This document shows positions 6,786-13,453 of a stretch of DNA of 13,453 bases, in pieces. The stretch is from Pseudomonadota bacterium. GTDB lineage: Bacteria; Pseudomonadota; Alphaproteobacteria; Micropepsales; Micropepsaceae. The notes below the pieces were generated by a model, which was given only the letters and a program-made list of their open reading frames with translations, made no database searches and was not told the DNA's origin. Within the stretch, counting starts at the first letter, position 1, and the number at the start of each line of letters is the position of its first letter. The position numbers and the translations under genes are program-made. The stretch covers positions 1 through 13,453 of the forward strand of contig JAEZBK010000069.1 in NCBI GenBank assembly GCA_023427355.1, in the 5' to 3' direction.

Positions 6786-8880
6786 ATGCGCTCGCAGCCA
6801 AGGCTGCAGGGGCGATGCTGGGCGTGCGCAAGGCTTGGATGGGCAATGTGACCGAACCCAGCGTCAGTGTGCTGCCCAGCGGCAGCGGCACGGCCTGCTG
6901 GAATGCAATATCATCCAGGGCAATCGTTTGGCCCTCGCGCGGCGCCACCCAAAGTTCTCCATCGCGAAACTGGATGTCTGCACCAGCGTCCGCGGGCTGG
7001 TCGGCAAGACTTATAGTGGTATCGCACTGTATGGCAGCGGCGCCTGACATGGCGATCCAGACCACATTTTCGGTCTCCGCCTGCCCACCGGTCATGCCGA
7101 AGGCAAGGGCGACCGCGCTCTCGCGTATATCAAGGTCAAGCCATGCTGGGGCGTGGCCATCGGGAGACCGGCCCACCTCGATGCGCAAAATACCCTGCGC
7201 CAGTTTCACAGGATGGCGGACGGCCATCTTGACGCCATGGAGGAAGTGGCCGTTGGTGCTGCCCAGATCTTCGACGTGCCAGGCGTCATCATGCCGGAAA
7301 AGACGAAGAGACTTGTCCCCACGCGAGAGCCAGCGACAGGGTATGGCAATGTCCGTGCCCCCCGCCGCCGCTTGGCGGCCGATCAGAAAGGACGTCCCGC
7401 CCAGCAGCTTGACCTCGCCATTGGGCGTCAAAAGTTCGGCCCGGCCCTCATTGCGCAGCTCATTCTCCACCTCGCGCTGGAGTTGCTGCAGCTTGGGCAG
7501 CATTTGGGTGTCGCCGTTCGCACAGGCGGCCAGGCTTTGGTGGATACAGGCAAGCGCCTGAACCATCTTGCCAGCCATCAGCAGCGCAGGCAGTTCGAGC
7601 GCGATGGCCATTGGCCCGCTGCCCATCGCGGCCTCGGAGAGCACGACCGTGCAATCTTCATCTTCTGCCGGAGAGAGGAGTTCCGCCAGAAGTGCGTGAA
7701 TGGCGGCGAACTTGGATGGCGCAGCGGCCTGGGTTCTGGCACGCCAATCAGAGAGGAACGGCAAGATGCGCTCAGCGGGCAGCGGCTTGCTGATGAAATA
7801 GCCCTGCGCATCGTCGCATTGCAGTTTGCGCAGCTCGTTGAACAACTCTTCGTTCTCGACGCCTTCGGCCGTGATCTTCAGGCCAAGCTTCTTGGCGAGG
7901 CTGATGGTGGATTCCACCAGTGCGCGGGCTTCCGGGCTCTTTTGCAGGTCGAAGACAAAGCCCTTGTCAATTTTCAGCTCACCGAAAGGCAGCTTGTAGA
8001 GCGTCTCCAGCGAGGAAAATCCGGTACCGAAATCGTCAATCGAGAGCAGGAACCCTTTGAGGCGCAGCCGCGACAGGACTTCCAGCGCCTGCGCCTTGCC
8101 GCCATGCGAAGACGATTCCGTCACTTCCAGTATGATTCGCGCCGGATCAACCGCATATTCCTGGCAGCGGAGCTGGAACTGGTCGTACCAACGGCTGTCC
8201 GCCATCAGGTTCGGGGAAATGTTGATCGCCAGGCGCAGTTGGACGCCTTGCCGGTCCCATTCCGCCTGGCTGCGGAAGGCGTGGACCGTTACCGCATCGG
8301 TCAGGTCATGGATCAGGCCATGCGCCTCGGCCAGCGGTATGAAGCTGTCGGGATAAAGCATCCCGAGCGTGGGATGTTCGATGCGGCACAGGGCTTCCAC
8401 GCCATAGCGATCGCTGCCGGGCTGGAAAGGCACCTTGGGCTGGTAGTGCGCGATCACCAGGCCATCGCGAATGGCCTCGGCCAGCGTTTCGCGGTCGAGC
8501 GCCGCGCCCGACTTTCGAAGCTTCAGGAGATCCGAAAGCAGCCGCGTGCTGAATTCGCTTCTGGCCATGACCGCAACATCAAGCGACTTGCTGTCGAACA
8601 GGCGGCGGATGGACGAGATCGTCTTCTGATCCAGCGTGGTGATCGCGATCACCTTGCAGCGCGCGGCCGTGCAAAGATGCGTCAACGCATCAATGCCCTC
8701 TTCATCCTGTTGCTTCAGTTCGAACAAAATAGCGGTCGGCGTGGCGTCCGCGCAGCTGCCAGCCAGTTGTGCTCGCGCGGTCGTCACGAAGCTCACGCCG
8801 GCAGAGGCCGCCCAGAACGCGATTTCCGCATTCAGCGCATCGTCGGTATGGCTGCTGATGATCGAGGCGCCGGATGGCAT
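6784..8880 (-). CDS. Pseudo-receiver / EAL phosphodiesterase / FHA domain protein
   Basis: Soluble 698-residue signalling protein that joins cyclic-di-GMP turnover to phosphothreonine recognition. Residues about 5-120 look like a response-regulator receiver, but the phospho-acceptor Asp position appears to be Glu54 (in ILFELK), so it is probably not phosphorylated. The EAL domain (about 130-378) keeps the known catalytic set: E162 of VEAL, N220, E252, D282-D283 in DDFGTGFSS, K303, E339 and Q359. It is therefore probably an active c-di-GMP phosphodiesterase. A helical linker (about 385-480) leads to an FHA domain (about 495-570) with G501-R502, S519-R520 and STNG (541-544). These include the phosphopeptide-contacting Arg, Ser and Asn, while the structural His of the SxxH motif is replaced. 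Residues about 585-683 form a beta-rich tail that could be a second, degenerate FHA fold. There is no signal peptide or membrane helix. The stop codon lies 10 bp before the next gene. Domain calls are firm; activity and partner are inferred. Confidence 0.93.
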   Translation of the reverse strand: MPSGASIISSHTDDALNAEIAFWAASAGVSFVTTARAQLAGSCADATPTAILFELKQQDEEGIDALTHLCTAARCKVIAITTLDQKTISSIRRLFDSKSLDVAVMARSEFSTRLLSDLLKLRKSGAALDRETLAEAIRDGLVIAHYQPKVPFQPGSDRYGVEALCRIEHPTLGMLYPDSFIPLAEAHGLIHDLTDAVTVHAFRSQAEWDRQGVQLRLAINISPNLMADSRWYDQFQLRCQEYAVDPARIILEVTESSSHGGKAQALEVLSRLRLKGFLLSIDDFGTGFSSLETLYKLPFGELKIDKGFVFDLQKSPEARALVESTISLAKKLGLKITAEGVENEELFNELRKLQCDDAQGYFISKPLPAERILPFLSDWRARTQAAAPSKFAAIHALLAELLSPAEDEDCTVVLSEAAMGSGPMAIALELPALLMAGKMVQALACIHQSLAACANGDTQMLPKLQQLQREVENELRNEGRAELLTPNGEVKLLGGTSFLIGRQAAAGGTDIAIPCRWLSRGDKSLRLFRHDDAWHVEDLGSTNGHFLHGVKMAVRHPVKLAQGILRIEVGRSPDGHAPAWLDLDIRESAVALAFGMTGGQAETENVVWIAMSGAAAIQCDTTISLADQPADAGADIQFRDGELWVAPREGQTIALDDIAFQQAVPLPLGSTLTLGSVTLPIQALRTPSIAPAALAASA

Positions 8881-8886
8881 GGAGTG

Positions 8887-8891
8887 CTCTT
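8887..8891 (-). promoter_or_regulatory. Ribosome binding site of the EAL-FHA gene
   Basis: On the minus strand this reads AAGAG, six bases before the ATG at 8880. It supports that start, and it shows that this gene, unlike most others here, is not simply coupled to the stop codon of the gene before it. Confidence 0.5.
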
Positions 8892-8910
8892 GAAGATGTC
8901 TGTGAATACT

Positions 8911-8946
8911 AAATGGCGACTAAGAACAAAGGGTTAAGCGCCATTT
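8911..8946. repeat. 8-bp perfect inverted repeat in gap after platform gene
   Basis: AAATGGCG at 8911-8918 is repeated as its exact reverse complement, CGCCATTT, at 8939-8946, with 20 bp between. It lies wholly inside the 74-bp non-coding gap between the platform gene and the EAL-FHA gene. There is no T-run, so it is not a typical intrinsic terminator. It could be an operator for a dimeric regulator, or an RNA stem that sets relative expression of the two halves of the operon. No clear promoter hexamers were found beside it. The repeat is directly visible; any role is inference. Confidence 0.6.
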
Positions 8947-8954
8947 TGCGTACC

Positions 8955-9989
8955 TTATTGTACCGCAACTCCGGAAACTTCGAAGACCGGCAGGAAGGCC
9001 GCTATCAACATTCCGGAAATCAACAGGCCCATCGTTGCCGTTAGCAATGGGTTCACAGTTGCGATGACCGATTCCAGCTTCTGCACCCACAGGCTTTCAA
9101 AATAGGTGGAAACCGACGTTAGCGGGCCCGCCAGATCGCCGGACTGCTCGCCGGCGGAAACCATCTGCTCCACCACGCCGCGAAAAAGTTCCTGCCGCCG
9201 GAAGGCCTGTGAGATGCCTTCGCCCTGTTCGATCCGGTCGGCCACCTGCAACAGGCTGCTTTCCAGGTATTTGTTGCTGTTGGCCGGCGCGGCCACCCGA
9301 ATGGCTTCGATGAGGGACACGGAGTTCTGCACCTGGATTGCCAGCGTCTTGGCAAAGCGCGCCATGGCGGACAGGCGCATCAAAGGTCCGAAGATGGGCA
9401 GCCGCAGCTTCATTCGGTCAAAACTCAGCCGCCCTGACGGTGTGCGAACCCAAGCGAAGAAAAACACGGCGCCGAGCGTTATGAAGCCAAGCATGTAGGG
9501 CCAGTCGCGCGCATAGACTTCGCCTATGTCCATCACGAACTGCGTTGGCGCGGGCAGCGCCTTGCCGTATCCGGAGAAAAGGGACTGGAACCGCGGCAGG
9601 ATACCGAAAATCATCACATGGAACGTGACCAGGAAGGACGCAAAAAGTGTCGCCGGATAGATCAGCGTTGAGCGGACCTTCTTCAGCACCTTGTCATGGC
9701 TGTCCAGGTAGTCGCTGATCTGCAGCAGGGCGGCACCCAGCTGACCGGATTGCATGCCGGCGCGCACGACACCGACATAGGTGTTGCTGAAAATCTTCGG
9801 ATACTGCGTGAGGGCGCGGTCGAAATCACGGCCGCAACGCACCTGCTCTAGAATGTCCTGCAGCATGACGCGAAAGGCGCGGCGGGGGGAATCCCGCGCC
9901 AGGCTTTCCAGCGCCTGGACCAATGGCAGACTGCTGCGCACCATGGCGCTGAACTGCTTGGTGAAGATCAGAAGATCGGCGTTGGCCAT
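8955..9989 (-). CDS. GspF/PilC/MshG-family inner-membrane platform protein
   Basis: Polytopic inner-membrane protein that couples the assembly ATPase to pilin or pseudopilin extraction. It has 344 residues and two repeated T2SSF domains: the first at about 6-132, the second at about 208-335. Each holds the family's helical cytoplasmic part with the characteristic AGxxSGxL-type motif (VVRAGMQSGQLG near 74-85 and VSAGEQSGDLAG near 277-288). Hydrophobic segments lie near 109-132, 163-181 and 312-335, which is the usual three-helix topology. It is slightly shorter than the common 400-residue GspF/PilC because the N-terminal cytoplasmic extension is missing, a common variation. It starts 3 bp after the ATPase stop and is surely co-transcribed with it. 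The 74-bp gap that follows is the longest in the cluster. Confidence 0.96.
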   Translation of the reverse strand: MANADLLIFTKQFSAMVRSSLPLVQALESLARDSPRRAFRVMLQDILEQVRCGRDFDRALTQYPKIFSNTYVGVVRAGMQSGQLGAALLQISDYLDSHDKVLKKVRSTLIYPATLFASFLVTFHVMIFGILPRFQSLFSGYGKALPAPTQFVMDIGEVYARDWPYMLGFITLGAVFFFAWVRTPSGRLSFDRMKLRLPIFGPLMRLSAMARFAKTLAIQVQNSVSLIEAIRVAAPANSNKYLESSLLQVADRIEQGEGISQAFRRQELFRGVVEQMVSAGEQSGDLAGPLTSVSTYFESLWVQKLESVIATVNPLLTATMGLLISGMLIAAFLPVFEVSGVAVQ

Positions 9990-9992
9990 GGG

Positions 9993-11981
9993 CTAGATCT
10001 CGCCGAACACGCGCACAAGCTCGGCGTAGGTGGTGCGGCCGTCCTCGACCAACTGCAATCCATTCTGCGCCATTGAGGTCATGCCGGACGACTTCGCCAA
10101 CGCCTTGAATTCGTCCTGGTCGAATTGGCCGGAGACAATCAGCTTGCGCATGTCGGCGGTCATTTCCAGCATTTCGAACACCGCCTGGCGGCCCGAATAG
10201 CCGGTATGGCGGCAACTGGCGCATCCGGTTGGCTGTGAACAGGGCATGCGCTCATCAATCTCGATGCCCAGGCGCGCCATTTTCTCAGCAGAGACGCCTT
10301 CGGCACGCAGCTGGCGCAGCACTTCGCGGCCTTCCACCATGACCGAACAATGCTTGCACGCATTGCGAACCAGGCGCTGGGAAATCGAAAGGCTTAGCGA
10401 CGAAGCCACCAGGAAGGGGTCTATCTGCATGTCCAGCAGGCGGGCCACCACGCCGACACAGTCATTGGCGTGGATGGTGGAGAAGACCACATGGCCTGTC
10501 AGGGCCGCCTGAACGGCCATCTTGGCGGTCTCGGAATCGCGGCATTCGCCCACCATGACCACATCGGGATCCTGGCGCAGGATGGTGCGCAGGCCGCTGG
10601 CGAAGGTCAGCCCGATCTTTTCGTTGACCTGCATCTGGTGCACGCCCTTCAGGCGATACTCCACCGGATCTTCGATCGTGACGACGTTGCGGCTTTCGCG
10701 GTCGGCGGCGGAGAGACAGGAATAGAGCGTCGTCGTCTTGCCCGAGCCTGTGGGGCCGCTGATCAGGATCAGGCCGTGCGGCGCTGTGATCTTGTCCAGG
10801 ATCAGGCGCAGATGCCGGTCGCGCAGACCCAGCTGTTCGGGGCTGGGGCGCACGGCCTGATCGTCGAGTAGACGCATCACGACCTTCTCGCCCAGCACGG
10901 TTGGAAGGGTGGAGACGCGAATATCCAGGGGCGAGCGGCGGATCATGACGCGTATGCGTCCATCCTGGGGCCGGCGGCGCTCCGCCACGTCCATGCCGCC
11001 CAGAACCTTGATGCGGGAGACGACCGCAGGGTGCAGCGACAGCGGCATCTTGCTTTGCTCATGCAGGATGCCGTCTAGGCGTGCCCGCACGATCATGCCT
11101 TCCTCGGTGGGTTCCAGATGAACGTCCGAGGCGCCGAGCCCGTGGCAGCGCTGGAGGATATAGTCCACCACCAGCGGGACATCCGATGTGCTGGGCTCAG
11201 ACAGCAGCTTGCTCTCCTGCTGCCAGGAAACATCAATCGGAACCAGGCTTTCATCACCGCCCTTGGGTGCTTCAATCTGGGTCTTCAGGCTGGACAGAGC
11301 GGCATGGAAGGCGGATGGCAGCACCACCACGGCAGCGCCGGCAACGCCGGTGCGTTCACTGATCCAGTCGCGCAACAGCACGTCGAAGGGATCAATGGTG
11401 GCATACTCCTGGGCGCCGTCGGCGCGTCGCTTCAGTAGCAGAACGCCGCGCTGTTCGGCCTCTTTGCAGCTCAACCACGGAACTTCCGTCACCTCTGCCA
11501 GAAGATCTCGGTCGCTGTCGATCAGGCGCAGGCCCGCCTCTTCCGCAAGCGCGCCATAGAATTCGGTGGCGCTCGCCAGGGCGGAAATCTGCGCGATGGC
11601 GGCCAGAAACGTGATGCCCTGGTCACGCGCCCGCAAGGAGGCCGAGATGGCGTCGCTCTGCGAAAGGGCGCCGCGCGCCACAAGGCGCGTCACCACGGGA
11701 CTGAAGAAGGCTTTCTTCCGGCGGTCCGCCGCCGGTGGTGGTGTGTCTGCCGCTGGCAGGGGCTGTGAGGTGGGAGCCGCAGAAGGCGCTTTTGCCGGAC
11801 CTTGCTGGGCCTTTGCTTCGGCGCGCGCCCGCACCTTGCGCAGGAATTCCACATGCGTCACGTCATGCGCCGGATCGGGCAGGCCACCCGCGTCCACCAC
11901 CATTGTGCTGTCAAGGTCGGGGACCGATGCCACCAGCGTGGCATCGTCCTGGGCTTCGGTATGTGGTGCGGGATGTGCCAT
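9993..11981 (-). CDS. GspE/PilB/MshE-family secretion ATPase
   Basis: Cytoplasmic hexameric ATPase that powers assembly of a pilus or pseudopilus. In its 662 residues I see: a disordered N-terminus (1-90) rich in Ala, Pro and Thr; an N-terminal domain like T2SSE_N/MshEN (about 92-200); and the N2 plus ATPase core (about 265-660). Core motifs are Walker A GPTGSGKT (409-416), Asp box TIEDPVEY (435-442), Walker B DPDVVMVGECRD (471-482, with Cys where Ile is usual) and His box around 497-508. Two CxxC pairs (542/545 and 587/590) form the zinc-binding loop of GspE/PilB assembly ATPases, which PilT-type retraction ATPases lack. The MshEN cyclic-di-GMP motif is not convincingly present. Thr15 and Thr26 sit in acidic-then-hydrophobic contexts (DDATLV, DSTMVV) typical of kinase/FHA sites. 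The gene starts 2 bp after the kinase and ends 3 bp before the platform gene. GspE, PilB and MshE cannot be told apart from this sequence alone. Confidence 0.96.
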   Translation of the reverse strand: MAHPAPHTEAQDDATLVASVPDLDSTMVVDAGGLPDPAHDVTHVEFLRKVRARAEAKAQQGPAKAPSAAPTSQPLPAADTPPPAADRRKKAFFSPVVTRLVARGALSQSDAISASLRARDQGITFLAAIAQISALASATEFYGALAEEAGLRLIDSDRDLLAEVTEVPWLSCKEAEQRGVLLLKRRADGAQEYATIDPFDVLLRDWISERTGVAGAAVVVLPSAFHAALSSLKTQIEAPKGGDESLVPIDVSWQQESKLLSEPSTSDVPLVVDYILQRCHGLGASDVHLEPTEEGMIVRARLDGILHEQSKMPLSLHPAVVSRIKVLGGMDVAERRRPQDGRIRVMIRRSPLDIRVSTLPTVLGEKVVMRLLDDQAVRPSPEQLGLRDRHLRLILDKITAPHGLILISGPTGSGKTTTLYSCLSAADRESRNVVTIEDPVEYRLKGVHQMQVNEKIGLTFASGLRTILRQDPDVVMVGECRDSETAKMAVQAALTGHVVFSTIHANDCVGVVARLLDMQIDPFLVASSLSLSISQRLVRNACKHCSVMVEGREVLRQLRAEGVSAEKMARLGIEIDERMPCSQPTGCASCRHTGYSGRQAVFEMLEMTADMRKLIVSGQFDQDEFKALAKSSGMTSMAQNGLQLVEDGRTTYAELVRVFGEI

Positions 11982-11983
11982 CG

Positions 11984-13453
11984 CTAACCGTCGAAAGCAA
12001 TGCGAAAGCCGATGTCAGCCCGAAGGGCTGCGGCCGGCGCGTGATGGCGGAAGCTGGTGCGTCCGGCGATGACGGGCGCGTCAAAACTGCCGCCGCGAAT
12101 GGCCTTTGGCGCGTCGGCGTTCAGGGTTGTGACGCGCGCTTCCCCCGCAAGCGTCTTCCACAGGGAGTCATCCCAGTCGCTTGCGCACCATTCCCAGACA
12201 TTGCCACAGCAATCCGACAGACCCAGCCCATTGGTCCCGCGGGGATAGCTGTTCACGGGCGTGGTGGAGGTACGGATGTTATCTATGTTGGCCTGTGTCA
12301 CCGCCGGTTCCTGCGGCCCCCAGGGAAAGCGGTTGCCGGGCTGCAGGGCACGCGCGGCGATTTCCCATTCCACTTCGGTCGGCAGTCTGCCGCCAGCCCA
12401 GCGTGCAAATGCGCTGGCGTCCGCGAAGCTTACCATCACCACCGGATGATTGTCATGGCCAAAGACGGGGTGGTCGTTCAGGGTGGGTGCATTGTGACCG
12501 GTCGCCCGCAGGAAGGCGCGATATTGCCGGTTGGTCACAGGTGTGAGGCCGATGCGGAATGCGCCAGTCCTCACTTTCCGTTCCGGCTGGTCGCAGGCCC
12601 GCCCGCTGGCCTTGTCGCCGACCATATAGGCGCCGGCTTCAATCCGCGACGTTTCGATATCGCCCGCCGTCACCGCCGGGCGATAGGCATCCAGCAGGCG
12701 CACGTCCGCCAGGGACACTGCCACCTCCGCGGCACTGGCGGGGCGATCAGCCGGATCATAGGCCAGCAACTGCATTACCAGCTGGTCCAGATCGGCGGGA
12801 AGCGCAGCGCAGAAGCTGCTTGGCGGCAGGATGCTGTTGCGATCAAACACCGGCAGTGCGCCCGTCCGCAGCGCGTCCTTCAGGCTGCAGGCGGGAATCT
12901 GCCCATCGGTCAGCACTTCATAGGCCAGGATGCCCAGCGCAAACAGATCGGCGCGATGATCAATGCCTGCGTCGCGCAGGAACTGTTCCGGCGCCATGTA
13001 TTTCGGTGTGCCGCCATCCATCCCGGCATCGGCACTGTCCATGGACATGCCGAAATCCATGATGACCGGATTCTGAATGTCGCCATCGAGGAGGAAAATG
13101 TTGGCCGGCTTGAGGTCGCGATGCACGATCAGCGTATGGGCGACCTTCAGCGCCTCGCAGAGCTTGCGCAGCATGCCCAGGCGCGCCGGCATGGTCTGCA
13201 GCAGGTTGCCGCGCTGTGCCTGCAGCCACGCTTTCAGATCCTGACCCTGGATCAGGTCCATCACGATGCCCACGCCCCGCTCACCTTCGTAGAGGTCGTG
13301 GATCGGACAGATGTTGGGATGACGCAGACGGCGTGAAATCAGGACTTCGCGGCGGAGGGATTCGATGTATCGCCTGTCCTGGCTCAGATCCTGTTTCAGG
13401 ATCTTCACCGCCAGCGACACACCCAGCTCACGGTCCTGTACCTTGTACACATC
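11984..13453 (-). CDS. Ser/Thr protein kinase fused to FGE-like domain (5' partial)
   Basis: The frame is open to the window edge. The first visible codons read Asp-Val-Tyr-Lys-Val, the end of a kinase glycine-rich loop, so the true start lies outside and the GTG at 13450 is an internal valine. Numbering visible residues from 1, the Hanks-type kinase domain spans about 1-255: ATP-binding Lys17 in LAVKIL, helix-C Glu36, HRDLKPAN at 111-118, DFG at 133-135 and APE at 154-156. All catalytic residues are present, so it should be active. Residues about 265-489 match the FGE-sulfatase fold: GRLPTEVEWE, PWG, GNVWEW, RGGS and a final GFR. The two copper-binding cysteines of true formylglycine-generating enzymes are absent from the segment after RGGS, so this half probably binds or scaffolds rather than oxidises. 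There is no transmembrane segment between the halves, so both should be cytoplasmic. The gene stops 2 bp before the ATPase start. Kinase-FGE fusions are known; the partner here is inferred from the cluster. Confidence 0.93.
   Translation of the reverse strand, partial: DVYKVQDRELGVSLAVKILKQDLSQDRRYIESLRREVLISRRLRHPNICPIHDLYEGERGVGIVMDLIQGQDLKAWLQAQRGNLLQTMPARLGMLRKLCEALKVAHTLIVHRDLKPANIFLLDGDIQNPVIMDFGMSMDSADAGMDGGTPKYMAPEQFLRDAGIDHRADLFALGILAYEVLTDGQIPACSLKDALRTGALPVFDRNSILPPSSFCAALPADLDQLVMQLLAYDPADRPASAAEVAVSLADVRLLDAYRPAVTAGDIETSRIEAGAYMVGDKASGRACDQPERKVRTGAFRIGLTPVTNRQYRAFLRATGHNAPTLNDHPVFGHDNHPVVMVSFADASAFARWAGGRLPTEVEWEIAARALQPGNRFPWGPQEPAVTQANIDNIRTSTTPVNSYPRGTNGLGLSDCCGNVWEWCASDWDDSLWKTLAGEARVTTLNADAPKAIRGGSFDAPVIAGRTSFRHHAPAAALRADIGFRIAFDG

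Noticed and set aside
7153..8937. Long plus-strand open frame opposite the EAL-FHA gene (594 codons)
   Set aside because: It is antisense to a gene with clear conserved domains; the product is Arg/Gln/Gly-rich with no recognisable motif, as expected for a GC-rich shadow frame.
8892..8954. Promoter in the 74-bp gap before the EAL-FHA gene
   Set aside because: A TTGTTC-like and a TATTCA-like hexamer can be drawn, but the 15-bp spacing and weak matches do not support a call.
9993..11981. Tad-type (CpaF) or PilT-type ATPase
   Set aside because: The CxxC pairs and N-terminal domain match GspE/PilB/MshE, and the platform is a single two-domain GspF protein rather than the TadB/TadC pair.
11984..12661. 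Active sulfatase-activating enzyme
   Set aside because: The catalytic cysteines are missing and no sulfatase gene is nearby.
11735..13336. Long plus-strand open frame opposite the kinase and ATPase start (533 codons)
   Set aside because: Antisense to motif-bearing kinase/FGE sequence; no domain pattern of its own.
13448..13450. GTG as the start of the kinase gene
   Set aside because: It falls inside the glycine-rich loop of the kinase (Asp-Val-Tyr-Lys), so the gene must begin outside the window.
145..13453. Type VI secretion cluster, suggested by the kinase/PP2C/FHA trio
   Set aside because: No TssB/C, Hcp, VgrG, TssJ/L/M or ClpV-like gene is present; the machine genes are clearly pilus/type II family.

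Overview
The window holds one run of ten genes, all on the minus strand and read from high to low coordinates. Spacing is very tight: four junctions are 4-bp ATGA overlaps, three gaps are 2-10 bp, and only two gaps are longer (69 and 74 bp). The DNA is GC-rich, and the codon use and protein style suggest a Gram-negative proteobacterium. An alphaproteobacterium is my best guess, but no marker gene in the window proves it. I see no tRNA, rRNA, CRISPR array, insertion sequence or transposase.

Layout in transcription order: (1) a Ser/Thr kinase fused to a formylglycine-generating-enzyme-like domain, with its N-terminus cut by the right edge; (2) a GspE/PilB/MshE-type secretion ATPase; (3) a GspF/PilC/MshG-type inner-membrane platform protein; then a 74-bp gap with an inverted repeat; (4) a three-part signalling protein of pseudo-receiver, EAL phosphodiesterase and FHA domains; (5) a GspL/MshI/PilM-N-like protein; (6) a PilO-PilP-like (MshJ-MshK-like) fusion; (7) a PP2C phosphatase; then a 69-bp gap with an inverted repeat; (8) a secretin; (9) a 142-aa bitopic protein that resembles a pseudopilin without a leader; (10) an exported SPOR-domain protein. 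The last 144 bp are non-coding.

Together these genes give most of a type IV pilus / MSHA / type II secretion-like envelope machine: ATPase, platform, alignment complex, secretin and a possible peptidoglycan anchor. A complete reversible phosphorylation circuit (kinase, PP2C phosphatase, FHA reader) is interleaved with it, and the FHA reader is fused to an EAL domain that keeps its catalytic residues. The arrangement recalls the PpkA/PppA/Fha threonine-phosphorylation control of type VI secretion, but wired to a pilus/type II-like machine and to cyclic-di-GMP. I infer that the kinase marks a machine component, possibly the ATPase, whose disordered N-terminus carries two acidic-flanked threonines, and that the EAL-FHA protein docks there. 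No canonical pilin, prepilin peptidase or retraction ATPase lies in the window.
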